64,000 nt of DNA from Cyclaneusma minus. Its lineage: Eukaryota; Ascomycota; Leotiomycetes; Marthamycetales; Marthamycetaceae. The notes below the pieces were generated by a model, which made no database searches, had not been told where the DNA came from, and saw nothing but the letters and a program-made list of their open reading frames with translations. Position 1 is the stretch's first letter. Every line of letters begins with the position of its first letter. Positions 42,251 through 55,000 of this stretch are shown here, piece by piece. The DNA lies in contig JAKZHN010000041.1 in the NCBI GenBank assembly GCA_037179335.1, forward strand, positions 248,001 to 312,000, in the 5' to 3' direction. The position numbers were made by a program, and so were the translations under genes.

Positions 42251-45200
42251 CTAGTTATCGAGAGCCTTGCGCAAATCCGTCCATTTGCGCGTAAGAGCCT
42301 CGTGCTGTGCGTTGATCTGAACGTCCCGTCAGTAACACCCCTCACCAAATGTCACAAACTCAAGCAAGAAACCCAGCATGAAGCGGACTTACCTCAGCAT
42401 ACTGCATCTTAGTAGCCACCAGCGTCTGCTCCATCTCGGCCATCTCATCCTCCAACTTCGTATTCGCCTCCTGAACCTCCTGGTTACGCTTAATCACCCT
42501 GTCCATCTCCTCTTTCAACTTCGCCTCCACCTCAGCCGGCTGCCTCTCAACCAGGTCTTTCAGCTCCTGATTCTGGGTCTCCAAACCCTCGTTCTGGTCG
42601 CGCAGCTCCTCGTTCTCGACTTTCGTGCGCACGAGCTCAGTCGCTAGGGCTGCGTGCTCACTATCGTGTTCCTGGACGCGCTCCTCCAGACTACGCACTT
42701 TCAACGCCAAGGAGGCGTTTGCCGTTTTGAGATCTTGGAGCTCGGCTTCACGCGCGGCTTCTGCTTTGGTCTTCTCTTCCCACTCGGCTTCATAGGCTTT
42801 GAGGATTTCAGGGGTGATTTTGACGGCGCAGGCGTCTTGTACTAGCATGTCGGCGCGGTAGATCTCTTTGTCGATGCTGGCGCCTGAGCTTCCGAAGAAA
42901 CCCGACTCCAGAATCGATCCGGCGGATGGTGATTGGTCGATGTAGACGTCGAACAAGCGGTCTTTCAGGAACGTGGTCAGTTGTGACATGTCGTTGATTC
43001 CGAGAAGGGTGGAGGCATTCTTCTGCATGAGAACAATGCCAAACTTCAGGATAGCCTCAAGACCTTCACTCAGGATCAAATCGTAAATCCTAAGAACAAG
43101 CTGGAGGGGGAATCGGTAGGCGAAAAGCGTCAAGAACCACTGAGTTGCGTACAAGTGAGGTGTGACTTGACGACGGTGGAGGTGGCAATAAAGTGCAGGC
43201 TCGAGGTCCTCCAGTAATCGCTCAAACTGATAAAGGTGCTTGTGTAGTCCGGGCATATCCTGTATGAATAGCTCTCGTAGGTGGTACTGGTTCATGAGGC
43301 GTACCAATAAGCTGAACGCCTCTTCCTCGGGCATCTATAAAGCGTTAGTTTGGGTCACTACCGGTGGGAATTCTTGCCTACGTTAAAGAGGAGGGGCATG
43401 ACGAGGAAGTTCATGCCCTGAGCATATCCCACACCCTGATCATACAATGCATACGCTTTGCAGATACCAAACAATCCTTCTTGCATTCCGGACGCCGCTG
43501 CGTATTTTGAATAGCTCGTTCTAGCGCCCAAGTCACGCTTGATAGCCTTCTCGAGCTTCTTCAAAGCATCGGCATCTTCTTTGGCCTTCTTCTTTCTCTC
43601 AGCCTGAGACAATGCTTGTGCTTTTGCCACACCTTCTGCGTCTTTCTCATGAGGCGACGGGGATCTCATGCCAGTGGTAGTAGGCGGTGTGGACTGATCT
43701 GAATGAACTGAGGATGCAGACGATTTGACAGAATCCTTCTCTTTACCGCTACTGTTAGCAGATGCGGTGCCATTAGGATAGCTCTTGCGGTCCTCATCCT
43801 TGTCCGTACCTCGGGTGAGTAGGACTCGATAGTAGTGTTCTAGCTCCTCGTTCTTGCTATGTGCGAGAACCTGCCAAACAACGCCTCGAATAGCGTGCGG
43901 AATACCGGTTGCAATAGCTTTGTTCAGTTCCTCTGCACTGCTTCGTGCCACAGCAGCAGGACCCTCGTAAACCACAGACTGCCATAAATCCCAATCGACA
44001 GGGGCAGACGGATCAGCCAACGCGGATGGGCCAGCTGATACGCCCGACGCCGTTCCGGGGGCCAACGAGGGATTGATCGAAATTGGGTTTGGACTAATGG
44101 GAGCAGGAGAGATAGGACCATTATCAGCCAGTCGTCCAACCATACTCGCAAGGCCACCTCCAGTTTTCTCTTCCTCGGGTAAGTGTTCGATGCCTACTTC
44201 CTCCCGCAGTCTTGCTTGCTTGAATCGGTCACGCAAACTGTTTCGGGAGCCACGTCTGCCACTGCTATGCGTGTCTTGGCCTTCCTCGAGTTTGCTGAGC
44301 ATTAATTCTGGGTTGCTGCTGATCGTCGCTATCGAAGATACCGTATCCCTCCTGTGATCGCCTTTCTGTGGTATGGTAGGTAGAGGTGCTTCTTTCGAAG
44401 CATTGTTCTTTCGCGAAAGCCAGGAAAATGGGCTCGTCAACGTTCTCGTCGGCGGGGGTGGAGGCGGAGGATCCATGGCTTTTGAAGGGACGGGGGGAGG
44501 GGCTGATGAGGTAGCTGTCGCAGTCGCAGATGGCGGGGGAGACCATGGCCCGGAAGGGAGTGCGCCAGAGAGACCTAGTAATGCGGCGGGCTTGTTTCTG
44601 GAAGCCATACCCTGTTTCGAAGATTCAGAGCCTGTGGCCACTCATTGTTAGCATGCTTCATACCGTATTCAGCTCGGTGCTAAATGTGCTAACAAAAGAA
44701 AAGCGGTCGCGGGACTCAGGAGCACAGCACCCCATCGTGATCTGCGCAAAGCTGTGTGCCAATGTATTCTAAATCTTACCTCTCGGAGTTTCTGCCGTCG
44801 AGTCCCCACCAAGTTCAACGCTATCCAGAGATGCGTCAGACGTTGTCGAGATCCTACGCGACGTGAGAGGTGATTCTGGCGAAGAACCACGGCTCGCGTC
44901 CTGGGAAATTTCCTTCTGCTCTTCCTCGACTACCGGCTCGGAGGGAATTGTTTGTAGTTCGGGGCTGGCAGTCCTGTTCGAGCCTGGAGATGAAGGGCGT
45001 CCAGTCAAAGATCTCGTGGACGGGGAGTCCGTTGGGCTTCGATTGACAGGTGTCGAGTCGGCGGCATCTTCGAATGTTTCCTGTGGGAGCAGTGAGTAGG
45101 GGATTTCAAAAACAGAAGTAAACACCAATCGCTGGAGTACCGGGCGGAGGAGTTTGTTCCACCACAGCAGCTCAGGGTACGCCCCCAAGCCTCCGGAAAT

Positions 45201-45347
45201 GCATCGAAGCACCAGCAGTGCTCAAGCAGCTTAGTCGGTGTTTGACGGAGAAGGGTGCAGACTTACTCCTTCGCCGCCAGAGTGCTCAGCACTGGACGTC
45301 TCTTCCGGGTGCTCCATGGCAGAAGTATGCGAGTCAACGTCGGCCAT
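42251..45347 (-). CDS. gyp5: TBC-domain Rab GTPase-activating protein (Gyp5-like)
   Basis: Five exons: 45347-45267, 45080-44780, 44631-43382, 43334-42393 and 42316-42251. Introns are 186, 148, 47 and 76 nt and all phases agree, giving 879 aa. The N-terminal ~340 residues are disordered and Ser/Pro-rich. The TBC domain covers ~340-690, with I-P-H-A-I-R-G-V-V-W near 371 (arginine finger) and Y-A-Q-G-M-N-F near 535 (glutamine finger), both intact. It is split by an unusual low-complexity insert of about 90 residues (SYPNGT...KKAKED) before RDLGARTSYSKY. A long coiled coil fills ~725-860, and the last exon is INAQHEALTRKWTDLRKALDN. The order TBC then coiled coil matches Gyp5/EVI5-type proteins, which act on secretory-pathway Rabs such as Ypt1/Sec4 in yeast. 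The first intron is long, so a missed micro-exon is possible. Confidence 0.87.
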
Positions 45348-48300
45348 GGTGTCTGGTGTCGACGTGGTTGTTGGATATGCAGGGTCTCCGTCTCTTGCGC
45401 GTGCACAGCGACGCGGCGGCTGCGCAGGTAGATGTGAGCAATGGTTGGGAATAGCAAATTCAGCGTCGTTAAAGGGGCGGCCAGGATTGCATGCGGTAAG
45501 ACAATGCTCTGGATAAGAGCTTCTCACGAGATGCTATGGGGTTGCTGGACCGTTGCTCTCAATAATTTGAGCTGGGTCCCTTTGTCCAGGGTGGGCTCTA
45601 AATAAGCCCAATAAAGCGGGCAACACGCAGCGCGCCTGTCACATGAAAATCACCACTGGCACTCTACACAGAAATTCAATTGAGCCTTGCGCTACCTACC
45701 TGCCATCGACGGGACAGCGTTGGCCGTTGTCTGTCCTCTGGTGCATCGAGGACGACAGGTTGGCTGAGCGTCTTTGCTAAGGTACTAGTAAGCCTCCTCT
45801 TAACCAGCAGGGGTCCTTTTGAACTTTGCTATGTGTGGTGTTTCAAGTGCATCAACCTCCCGCTAGTCAGTCAAGATGTTCTGGATTCATTATTCGAAGC
45901 TCATCATGGCCATTCGTCTGAGTCGGGACCTTGGAGAAGGAACTGGAGTTTGCGAACTACAATCATCCCATGTCGGTTGGTTTCCAGCTAATTTCGTGGT
46001 TTTTTATGCAGCCTCGGGGATCGGACATCATAAATTCATAATTGAAATTCACATCTTAAGCTGATCCGTTTCTTATGCACAGGCCAACACATAACCTGGC
46101 TCGTTGACCATGATTTAGGAGGAGTCCAAATAACCTCAATTTCGGACTTCTGATCTTCTATTATTGTACTTCCCTACGCGCCCTTGCTAGGGTGAGAACA
46201 GATATGTAAAGTCTGCAAGGAGCCCCTGATCGTCTCGCGGTGGAGCTACACCCAGAGCATTAGCAATCCGAGATGCTTTCATCAACGCATCGTTGCTTAG
46301 AGTAGGTGGGGTAATTTGATCGTTCTCACAACCTCGAGTGCTCCAATTTATCGAAAACATTTCAAAGACAGTGGATGCTGGGATCAATCACACTTTCTCG
46401 AGACAGTGCCACAGTCCAATGATCTCAAGAGCCGAGAATGGAGACGAGGCGAACATCCGAACCAGAACTTGTCGTTCGGAACTATCCCGTCCCCCGAGAA
46501 ATGGGAGTGTTCTCCAAAATTGGGAATATCCTGAACAACTAGGAATGTCTCAAATGGTGAGGACTATCCTGAATAATTAGGAATATTCCAGGTGTGTTGC
46601 AATACAGCGCCCTATCCTGCCTCAGGGTATATCTACCCACTGCAGGGAGCTCTCACTTAGATGGTAGGTAGGTAGATATAACCATGAATACACTCAATTG
46701 CCTGCTATGCTTTCTATTACTAGTTTAAGTGATGACTCTGTTCTACCCACTTGATACCAACACAGTGAGTAGGAAATTCCGGACTCTCGAATAGCTGAAA
46801 CCAGACGTCCATTGGGACCACTCACCACTACTGTATATTGATATCAGAGAGGGGGTGCAGACAATTCTCGTCCCACCGTATACTTAGACTTCGTCATCTG
46901 AAATGATCCGGGCACTTTCTAGGTTGTTTATGTCAGCCGTGGCTAAAACTTTATAATAAAGGGCAACTTGAATAATGAATGACTTCAATCGAATGTTAAG
47001 TCGCGAATAGATAGAGTACACATGAAATACCTTCAGGCTGTCAGTCCGACTTTGACTTCTCACTTCAACTCATTACTCAACTCCAAGTGTAACTTCTAAT
47101 TTCTAAGTTCAGGCTCAACCTCAAACTCAAATTTCAAGCTCAGCTTCAAGTTTTCAAGTTGTGAAACTGTTTTTTACCCCAAGGCAGGAATAAAGAAACG
47201 CTGAGCAACAACTCACAACAACATTCTCTTTTGAACCCCAAGAATTCAATACTCTGAGCCATTTACCGATTATCATTGGACTTGTATGACTACAGTCAGA
47301 TTTCGGATAGAAAACACCTATGATACAATGATTTAGCTACTTGCTTGAATTTCTTAATATACAGCCTGAACTTGTTAGTACTGTATCCCTAGCAGTGGAA
47401 AGATGTGTTTCTAGGATATGAATAGTTTCGTTACTTTGCTCTCAGCTTCTTGACCTTTTCAAGTAGCACTATGTCACTTGCGCCCATACAAAATAGAACC
47501 TCCCTGAAACTCCCGTCCCAACGGATTTAACCTTTGGTGGTGATATTAGTGTCAAGCTGTAGAACTTAAAACTTTCGTGTTACGGGAAGTAGATATTATG
47601 ACTTAAACTGTTTGTTTAAATATTTGAATGAGTGATCGGTGGGGGGTTTGACCACTGCCATCTCCGTGCCTTCTCCTGGAATGGGGTAGGAGAGGCGGTG
47701 TTCAAACCTCTCTATTAAGCAATGATATTGACCCAAGACCCAAGTCACCGACCCACCATTCACCAAGTGACCAAGTCATTAGGAACAATACAAGCTGGCA
47801 GAAATGACTCAAGTGAAACAGGAGTACGTTACCCCGGAATAATGAGGCTGAATCTGAGTGTTAGTAATTTATATCAGGATTAGGGAATACTGAATAGCGA
47901 GAATCCAGCTATTTAGGTAGGAGTCAATAATTGAAAAGAATGAAATATACAGAGAATTGGAAAGAATACATGTACAAATAGTAGGAAAATCAAAGACACC
48001 AAAAGAATAAAAAGGCTAGAAAGATTCCGATGACTGCAAGAGATTCAAGTCGTTCAAACATCAGAAATCATAAATGGTCCACCCCGATATATCGAGTAGG
48101 ATCTTGTGTTAGTAGAAGTATAAGACATCTAGCCCACTTTCGAGACCCAAAGAATAAAGATAAAAGACTAGCCACTACACGATCATCCAATATGTTGGGT
48201 TTTTGACTTGGAGAATCATGGAAGACGCTGCAAATCGAGGTGGGATGTAAAAACTGATCCTGGATGAGCAGCAATCCTTCACCTCGATATCATAGATGCT

Positions 48301-49031
48301 TCGTGGAGGACAACAGAGGTAGCTGCCAGGTACCGAATTTACTGGTGATCTCTTGTATGCTAATCCGACAACCAGCACGGAATACAGAGAACAGGACGCG
48401 TCTGAAGAAACAATCGGCTCGTTTGTGCGAGGAGCCAGATGGTTGATGCGGGCTGAGGATTTAAAGATCCTTTCAACGTGGGGCACAGGGTGGTCCAAGC
48501 GCTAAAGATTGCCTGGAGCTCGGTTTAATATGTCGTTCGGTCGCGGCGTCGTATCTCAACTTCTTCACCACCCGCCCACTCTCTCATCGCCCGTCTCCAA
48601 AAACTCCGACTCCCACCGCTGCTGCTCCCCTCGCAGCATCTCTCCGCTGCAAATCCTGAAGTCCCGCGTTCAAGGCAAGAAAGGCGACCTGCACCGTCTT
48701 CCTTTCCAACACCTTCGTTGAGCGGCCACTTCCACCTTCCCGCTTCACCCTCTTTCTCCCGTCGCCAAAAGCGAATCCGCCTTGTCACTTTCACTTTGCC
48801 TGATTGTGACCAGGAACTGCTTACGACTACTACGGCTGATCTTCGCGTCTTCCGTCCTCGCAGTCACACCACCAAGGAACTGCCACCGTTCCTACCACTT
48901 CCTTTACTCCAAAGACCTTGGAGACTGGGTGCTCCTCCTGCTCTGCCAAGCTGTCGAGCTCCAGCCTAACTTGAAGGTAGTGGAGTGGGTCCATCACAGT
49001 TCACTGCGGCTTTGCCGCACCCACCACCATC
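45348..49031. other. 3.7-kb gene-poor, low-complexity region
   Basis: No supported gene. A short duplication lies near 46526-46590 (CCTGAACAACTAGGAAT and CCTGAATAATTAGGAAT, with ATCCT in front). A pyrimidine/adenine degenerate repeat of CTCAA/TTCAA units spans about 47050-47165. AT content is visibly higher than in the genes. The right end is the promoter and leader of the HECT ligase gene. An open frame continues upstream of 49032 to 48782, but the splice at 49080 and homologous N-termini argue that it is not translated. Confidence 0.45.
47050..47165 (+). repeat. Degenerate CTCAA/TTCAA low-complexity tract
   Basis: Short units such as ACTTCAACTCA, CTCAACTCCAAG, CTCAACCTCAAACTCAA and CAAGCTCAGCTTCAAG follow one another, giving a strand-asymmetric tract almost without G. 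Confidence 0.6.
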
Positions 49032-52000
49032 ATGGTCAGGATCGAGAAGTCGATGCAGCAAAAGCACAAGGAGAGTCTGGTAAGCTGATCCTCCGCCAAT
49101 GGACTATTGAACCGCTGCTAACTACTCTGCCGAAGTCGCCATGGGTGAAGGACTTTGTCACAGAAGCCTCATCGGCCTCATCGGTCCCTTTGCCTCTCCT
49201 CCCAGAATATCTGCGCACCTTCCCCACACGATGGCCGTTTCCACGGGGCGATTTGTACCACTGGATCCCTCTGCTCAACCGGTTCGATACAATTCTTGAG
49301 AAGTTCGTCGCCATTTATTCCTTGCAGACCCCACAGATGCGAGACTTTGCCACCGAGCTTCTCGAGACGGAGAAGTGGAAGGATGAGCACGATCTGGTCA
49401 AGCTTGGCTACGAGCGCGATGGTGACAGGCAGTTGGTAATGGCAGTCTTGGATTTTTCCAAACTGCTGTTCGAGAACTGCGGAAACCGCAGTATCTACGC
49501 AAGCAGCCCGCATCTGGAATGCCTTCTGAACACCACCTCGTTGCCTCTGCTCGCAAGCACGCTCGCGCTGTGTTCTCAGCTTGCCCAGCGGTACAATGCC
49601 TCTCTCAAGAAGATGTCTGGCTCGGCCCGGCATATGAGCTCTGCTCTCCTCGCAAATCACTACAATATCCAACTGGACCGAGTAGTTGAATTAGCCCAAC
49701 CTTTCTCCAAAACGGCGATCAAGGTAGAGCCCCAAGTACCACAAACTCCGGTGACACCGAGTGTGAAGGGCAAGGAGAAAGGCCACTTTGGCTCGCCGGC
49801 GGCGACGCAAAAGCCAGTGACGGTCACAACTTATGCGACCGACCTTGTTGCCATGGCTAAGGGCACGTCATCTGCAGGTAACAGTCCTCAGACTGTCCGT
49901 CGGTCCTCCTCGAGCGCAGCATTGCCATCGTCTAGCCAAGCCGGCTCATGGGAGGAATGGGGCAATGTCCGATTTACTTACTACCCGAAGCCGTCAGCCA
50001 GTGAGACGGTACCTTCGGGATCGACGTCTACGGATGCCGCTCCTGCCACCCCAAGCTTGAGGTTGTCGTCAAGGAGATTGACCATGGCTCAACACCAGTT
50101 GCAAGATACCCATGAGCCACCTCCAGTGGCTGCCGTTGCCGTCCCTAATGGTGCAAAGGTACTCGAGGTCCCTAGCTACAAGATCGCGTCTTCTTCTTTA
50201 CACGAGATTCTGAACGAATACCTGCCAGGGGTTCCAGACAGCGCTACTTTTGAATTTCTGTCAAAACTCAGGGTTGCCAAAGCTCTGATGGAATCTGAAG
50301 AGACCCGCCGCCAGATCTTAGCAATTCGAATACTTGCTATCACAAACCTCGCCTGGATCCACAGTGAGACTGTCCTTCACGAGAAAGTGCTCAAGCATGA
50401 TTCCGAAGAACCACGAAGGTTACAGCTGGTCTACCAGTTGACCGAGTTGCTGCATGATTCGGCTACCAAGGATGGTGGTATTCCGAGAGGTCTCCAGACC
50501 ATTGCAATGGATGCACTCTATGCTCTCGCGCAGCATTCTACAAAACATTCCGATGTGTGCGGCGCCCTCAGTACTCATCTTAGCCATGGAGTTATCCTCT
50601 ACATCGTGAGAAGGGCTGTCGCTGAGATGAGCGAGCCCGAATCTACACAGGCTCAGGACGAATGGAGGAACTCTCTGTTCACGCTCCTGCAGCATGTAGT
50701 CTCTCTCATGCGCGCTGGACAAGATCTGGTTACCGCGGGGTTGATGCCGATCCTGGTCGAAGTTTTGACTCTACGGACCGAAGCAGCTGAGCGCACATAC
50801 CCCAGAGTCCTCAGCTTATTTGAGAACATTGTGTACAACGTCCGCGATGCAGTTATGAGCTTGGTCAACGCAAATGGCTTAGATGCCATCTCGGACTTGT
50901 GTGTCCACGAGGTCAAGTCGGCATCTGAGCTCGCTGTCTCTGGAACGGGTTTGCCAAGTAACCAGCGGTCTGCCGCCGTGGACTTTCAGATCCAGTTTTT
51001 CCAGCAGCAAACTCTGAAATGGCTCTTCAAATTCATCCACAGAATGATGACAACCTCTGGCGGCTTTGGCACCAACCTTGACCGCTTACTACGCAATTTG
51101 ATCGATTCATCGGCATTGCTAGGCAGCTTGCGTGAGGTAATTGAGCATGGCCCTCGTTTCGGCTCCAGTGTGTGGACCAATGCAGTTCACATTCTCATCG
51201 ACTTCGTCAACAACGAGCCAACGAGTTTTGCTGTTATCGCAGAAGCTGGTCTGAGTAGAGCGGTTCTCGAAGCAGTCACGAACAAGCCAATCGACATGCC
51301 TTCTGAAACTAAGGAGACCCAGTCACTCGATGAGGCAGCTGACGAAGCAGATTCCCCCGCACGAACAGATGAAGATGCCGGCGCTTCAGTAGTAGAAGAC
51401 AACCTTCCCCACCCGCCGACTGCTGAAATGCTTGAGGCTCCACGTGGGCACAAGCTAGCAGGTGGTATCTTGCCTTCCGTCGAGGCAATTAACGTCATAC
51501 CTCAAGCCTTCTCGGCCATATGTCTCAACCCCGCCGGCATGAAGATGTTCCAAGCGTCAAACGCACTTGCAAGTTTCTTCGAGATCTTCGAGAGCTATGA
51601 GCATGTCAAGTGCCTTGAGAGCGATAGGGATGATACAGCTGCGGGTCTAGGGTCGGCGTTTGATGAGCTTTTCCGTCACCACCCGAGCCTGACTAAGACC
51701 ATCATGAACGCAACAATTGATATGGTAGCTCGAGTTGTACATTTGTGCAAAGCGAAGGCTGCTGAAGACAAGCAGGGTGCAAAGCTGTGGATTATCGATG
51801 CTTCTGGTAAGCTGGTCGCGGCCGGCGATGCCTCCAGTGAACCCGTTTCGGCTACAGGTAAGGGCAAAGAGAAGGCTATCAGCGATGATGTCGAGATGAA
51901 GGATGTTCCGGAGGACACCAGACCGTCCAACGTTCGGCCTGCAGCTTCAGATGCTGATGCTTCCGTAACACCTTATGTTACAGCTTTGGCCTCCTTTCTC

Positions 52001-55000
52001 TACTCAATGCTCGCGGGAGTCAGAGTCCGCACCAAGTTCATGGAATCAGGTGGCTCTGAGCTCGTACTCGACCTTGCAGAGTTACCGAGCTTGTCTTACG
52101 ATTTTGCCGATGCGCGAGCCAGCATGACTCTCAATGGTTTGATCGCACAGCTTGCCGAGCAGAAACCGCAGCTTATTATGCCGTCTCTTCTCAGGAGAGC
52201 ACAGTCTGCTGCGGATACACTTGCACCCTTCGTGACGCACGACGGACCGCAGCCATATTTTGCTCCATTTGTCACTCAGGACAGGCCAGCTGACGAAGAA
52301 CTTATCCGTAATGGAACTACTATGACGAAAGCTTTGGTCAATATCCATTCTCTCACGGCCGCCCTAGAGCAGTGCATCCACACTCCTGTCTATGCTTCGA
52401 CACGCACCGCCAGTACAAACTTCAACCAACTGAACTTGGCCGACTACTACGTACGCTTTGTGACAAGCCTGGGTCCGTTACTTGGCGCCTCCGTCAAAGA
52501 GGGACTGAAGCTGCCAAAGGTGGTACCTGAGCATTGGAAAAGAGCAACGCGTACGAAGGATTCCGGTCCAGGAGTTACTCTCCTGGATGAGCTGCTAGGT
52601 GGCGAGAGCGCCAGCCAGGTCGCACAGCCTGCAATCGAGCCTGCAGCCGGAAATGACCAGACTCCTCAGAACGGACCGCAGCGACCTGCGGACTCTCCTG
52701 CACCTCTTGTTGACGGACCTAGCGCGAAAAGCGCTGAAACAGGTCCTGAGAAAGCTGTGGTGACCAAGCACGAGAGAAGCTCGCCCAAGTTCAAGAATTT
52801 CCAGACTCTGCGCTACCTCTTCAGCAAAATGGAAGGTACCGTGGCTCCCCTCTTTCAGTCTCTGGGCAAGGCGCTCTTGTCGAAGCGCAACCCGGATGCC
52901 TATCAACGCCAAAGTCATGGGGACATCGCGAATGCACTGGCAGAGACGATTTTTAAGCAACTGACGTCTGAAATCGATGGTCCTGTAACCGAGCGATACT
53001 CTTTCTGGGTCGTTATGGTTACGACCTTGCGGGAAATGCTGGTTGATGTGTCTCGGCAAAGTGAACACGCAGTAGCTGCCATCACTCTCGTTCTCCAAGC
53101 CTTCAAGGAGAAGGGTGGCTTTGTCGCTCTTAACAAGATCTTGGAGACTCTTGCGAGAGATATCCGTGAGAACCCCATCCCAGCTGACGGGTCTTCGACC
53201 GTCTCCAGTGAAGGCACGGCTAAGCACAGTGTAGCAATACTGGGTTGCACCAAGATCTTGGATCTTTACGCTATTCTTGCCGCAGGCACGACTATCACGG
53301 AGTCCGTACAGACCGTGGCAATTACTAGCCGGGCCGAACGGGATCGAAGCAAGCCTGATTACTTTTCTCCCGCTCAGTTCCTGGTGGAAATTCGAATGTC
53401 CATTCTTCCAGTCGTGCGATCTCTATGGGAGTCGGACTTCGTTGAGACGGCCCCCAGTTCACTTGCAAACAAGTTGATTGATATCATTCGGAAGGTTGCT
53501 ACGGCTGACCGTGAGGGCGGAGCTTACAGGCGGACTGACAAAATCCCTGTACACCCCCAAACACCTAGGAAGACATGGAGGATTTCCCCCGACTCTTTGC
53601 TAAGATTAACGGACGCTGGTCATGTGGACGAGCTGGCCCGTGAAGCACTGTTCCGATGTAACAACACCTTCAGCGTGGCTAACGAATATTGTTTTGCTGT
53701 TGAGCGAGAGCATGCTGGCCGCTACCCTCCCCCGCCAAAAGAGATTGACGACAGCCACTCGAGACCACGGACGAGTACTTCCACGGGAACCGCTACCCCA
53801 GATGCTAATGCAATGGCTTTGGACGAGGCAAGCCGCCCTCCTCGGCGGACTGCGGAAGAACTGGCCGCGGCAGCTGCAGACATACGACAGGCAGCTCTGG
53901 CCGAAGCTGCTCGGAACCGAGAAGACGAGCCGATGACTGGCAATCTCGATCGTTTGTTGAGTGATATTGCTGCAAATTTCGACAGCCCTGAAGCTGGACT
54001 ACCAAGCTCCGTCCGCTCGCAGCCCTCGACTTCTTCTGACGCGCGGATAGTAACCCTGTCACCAACCCAAATGAACATGGTGACCTTGGATGACCTCGAT
54101 GCTGAACGCACAGCGGTTCGCGTTAAGTTGATTGATCGATGTCTCGACGTCATCAATGCCCATGGCGAAGTTACTTTTGAGACATCCGACTTGATCAACA
54201 CGGTGGTTAGCTCGTCTCCAGATCCACCAGCCATGCGTAAGGAAATGGGCGAAACCCTCGTCAATGCCTTGATGTCATTCGCAGCAGAGGATGATGTGCG
54301 TACGGTTGGCAAGAAGGTAGCTGCATATGCTCATCTGCTTGCCTTGATGCTTCAAAGCAAGGAGTTCTATGCGGCTTGTATTGATGAGCTCAAAGAAAAC
54401 ATCTTCACGCTGATCGGTTTCGTGAAGTTGTCCTCGGAACACTCAGAAGACTCTTCCCCTTGGATTGCCAATATTCTACTTGTGCTGGAAACCCTTCTCA
54501 GCGAGGACGCGCAACCTCTGGAGACCATCTGGAAAGCTCCAACTAGTGACTCGGATGTTATTCAGGCGCCAGTTCTCAAAGTGAAGGCTTCTGTAGTCTC
54601 TGACGAGGCGAGGATGCAGTTACTGGAAGCCATATTGGACGTTTTGCATCGGGTGGGCAAAGACGAGTCTCTTGCAGTGGCCCTTGTTCGTATCCTGGTG
54701 ATCCTTACTCGCTCGAGACAAATCGCCCAAAAGATGGGTGAAAGGAAGAACATTCAGCGTCTATTTGTCATGGCCAAGCAGTTAGCAGGCGCGCCGACAC
54801 AGAAGATTTACAGTCCGCTCATGTTGATATTACGACATATCATCGAGGACGAGGAGACTGTCAAGCAGATCATGCGGTCGGGAATCAAGACGTACTTCGA
54901 AGCATCACGGCCATCGCGCGGTCATCCCGTTGATGTTCAGACCTATCTTCGCGTGCTCTCACACCTTGTCATCCGTTCTCCGACGCTATTCGTGGATGTC

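Noticed and set aside
48782..49031. Upstream extension of the HECT ligase frame
   Set aside because: The open frame continues to 48782, but the spliced exon 49032-49079 joins SPWVKDF in phase and gives the N-terminus expected for the family, with a proper donor, branch site and acceptor.
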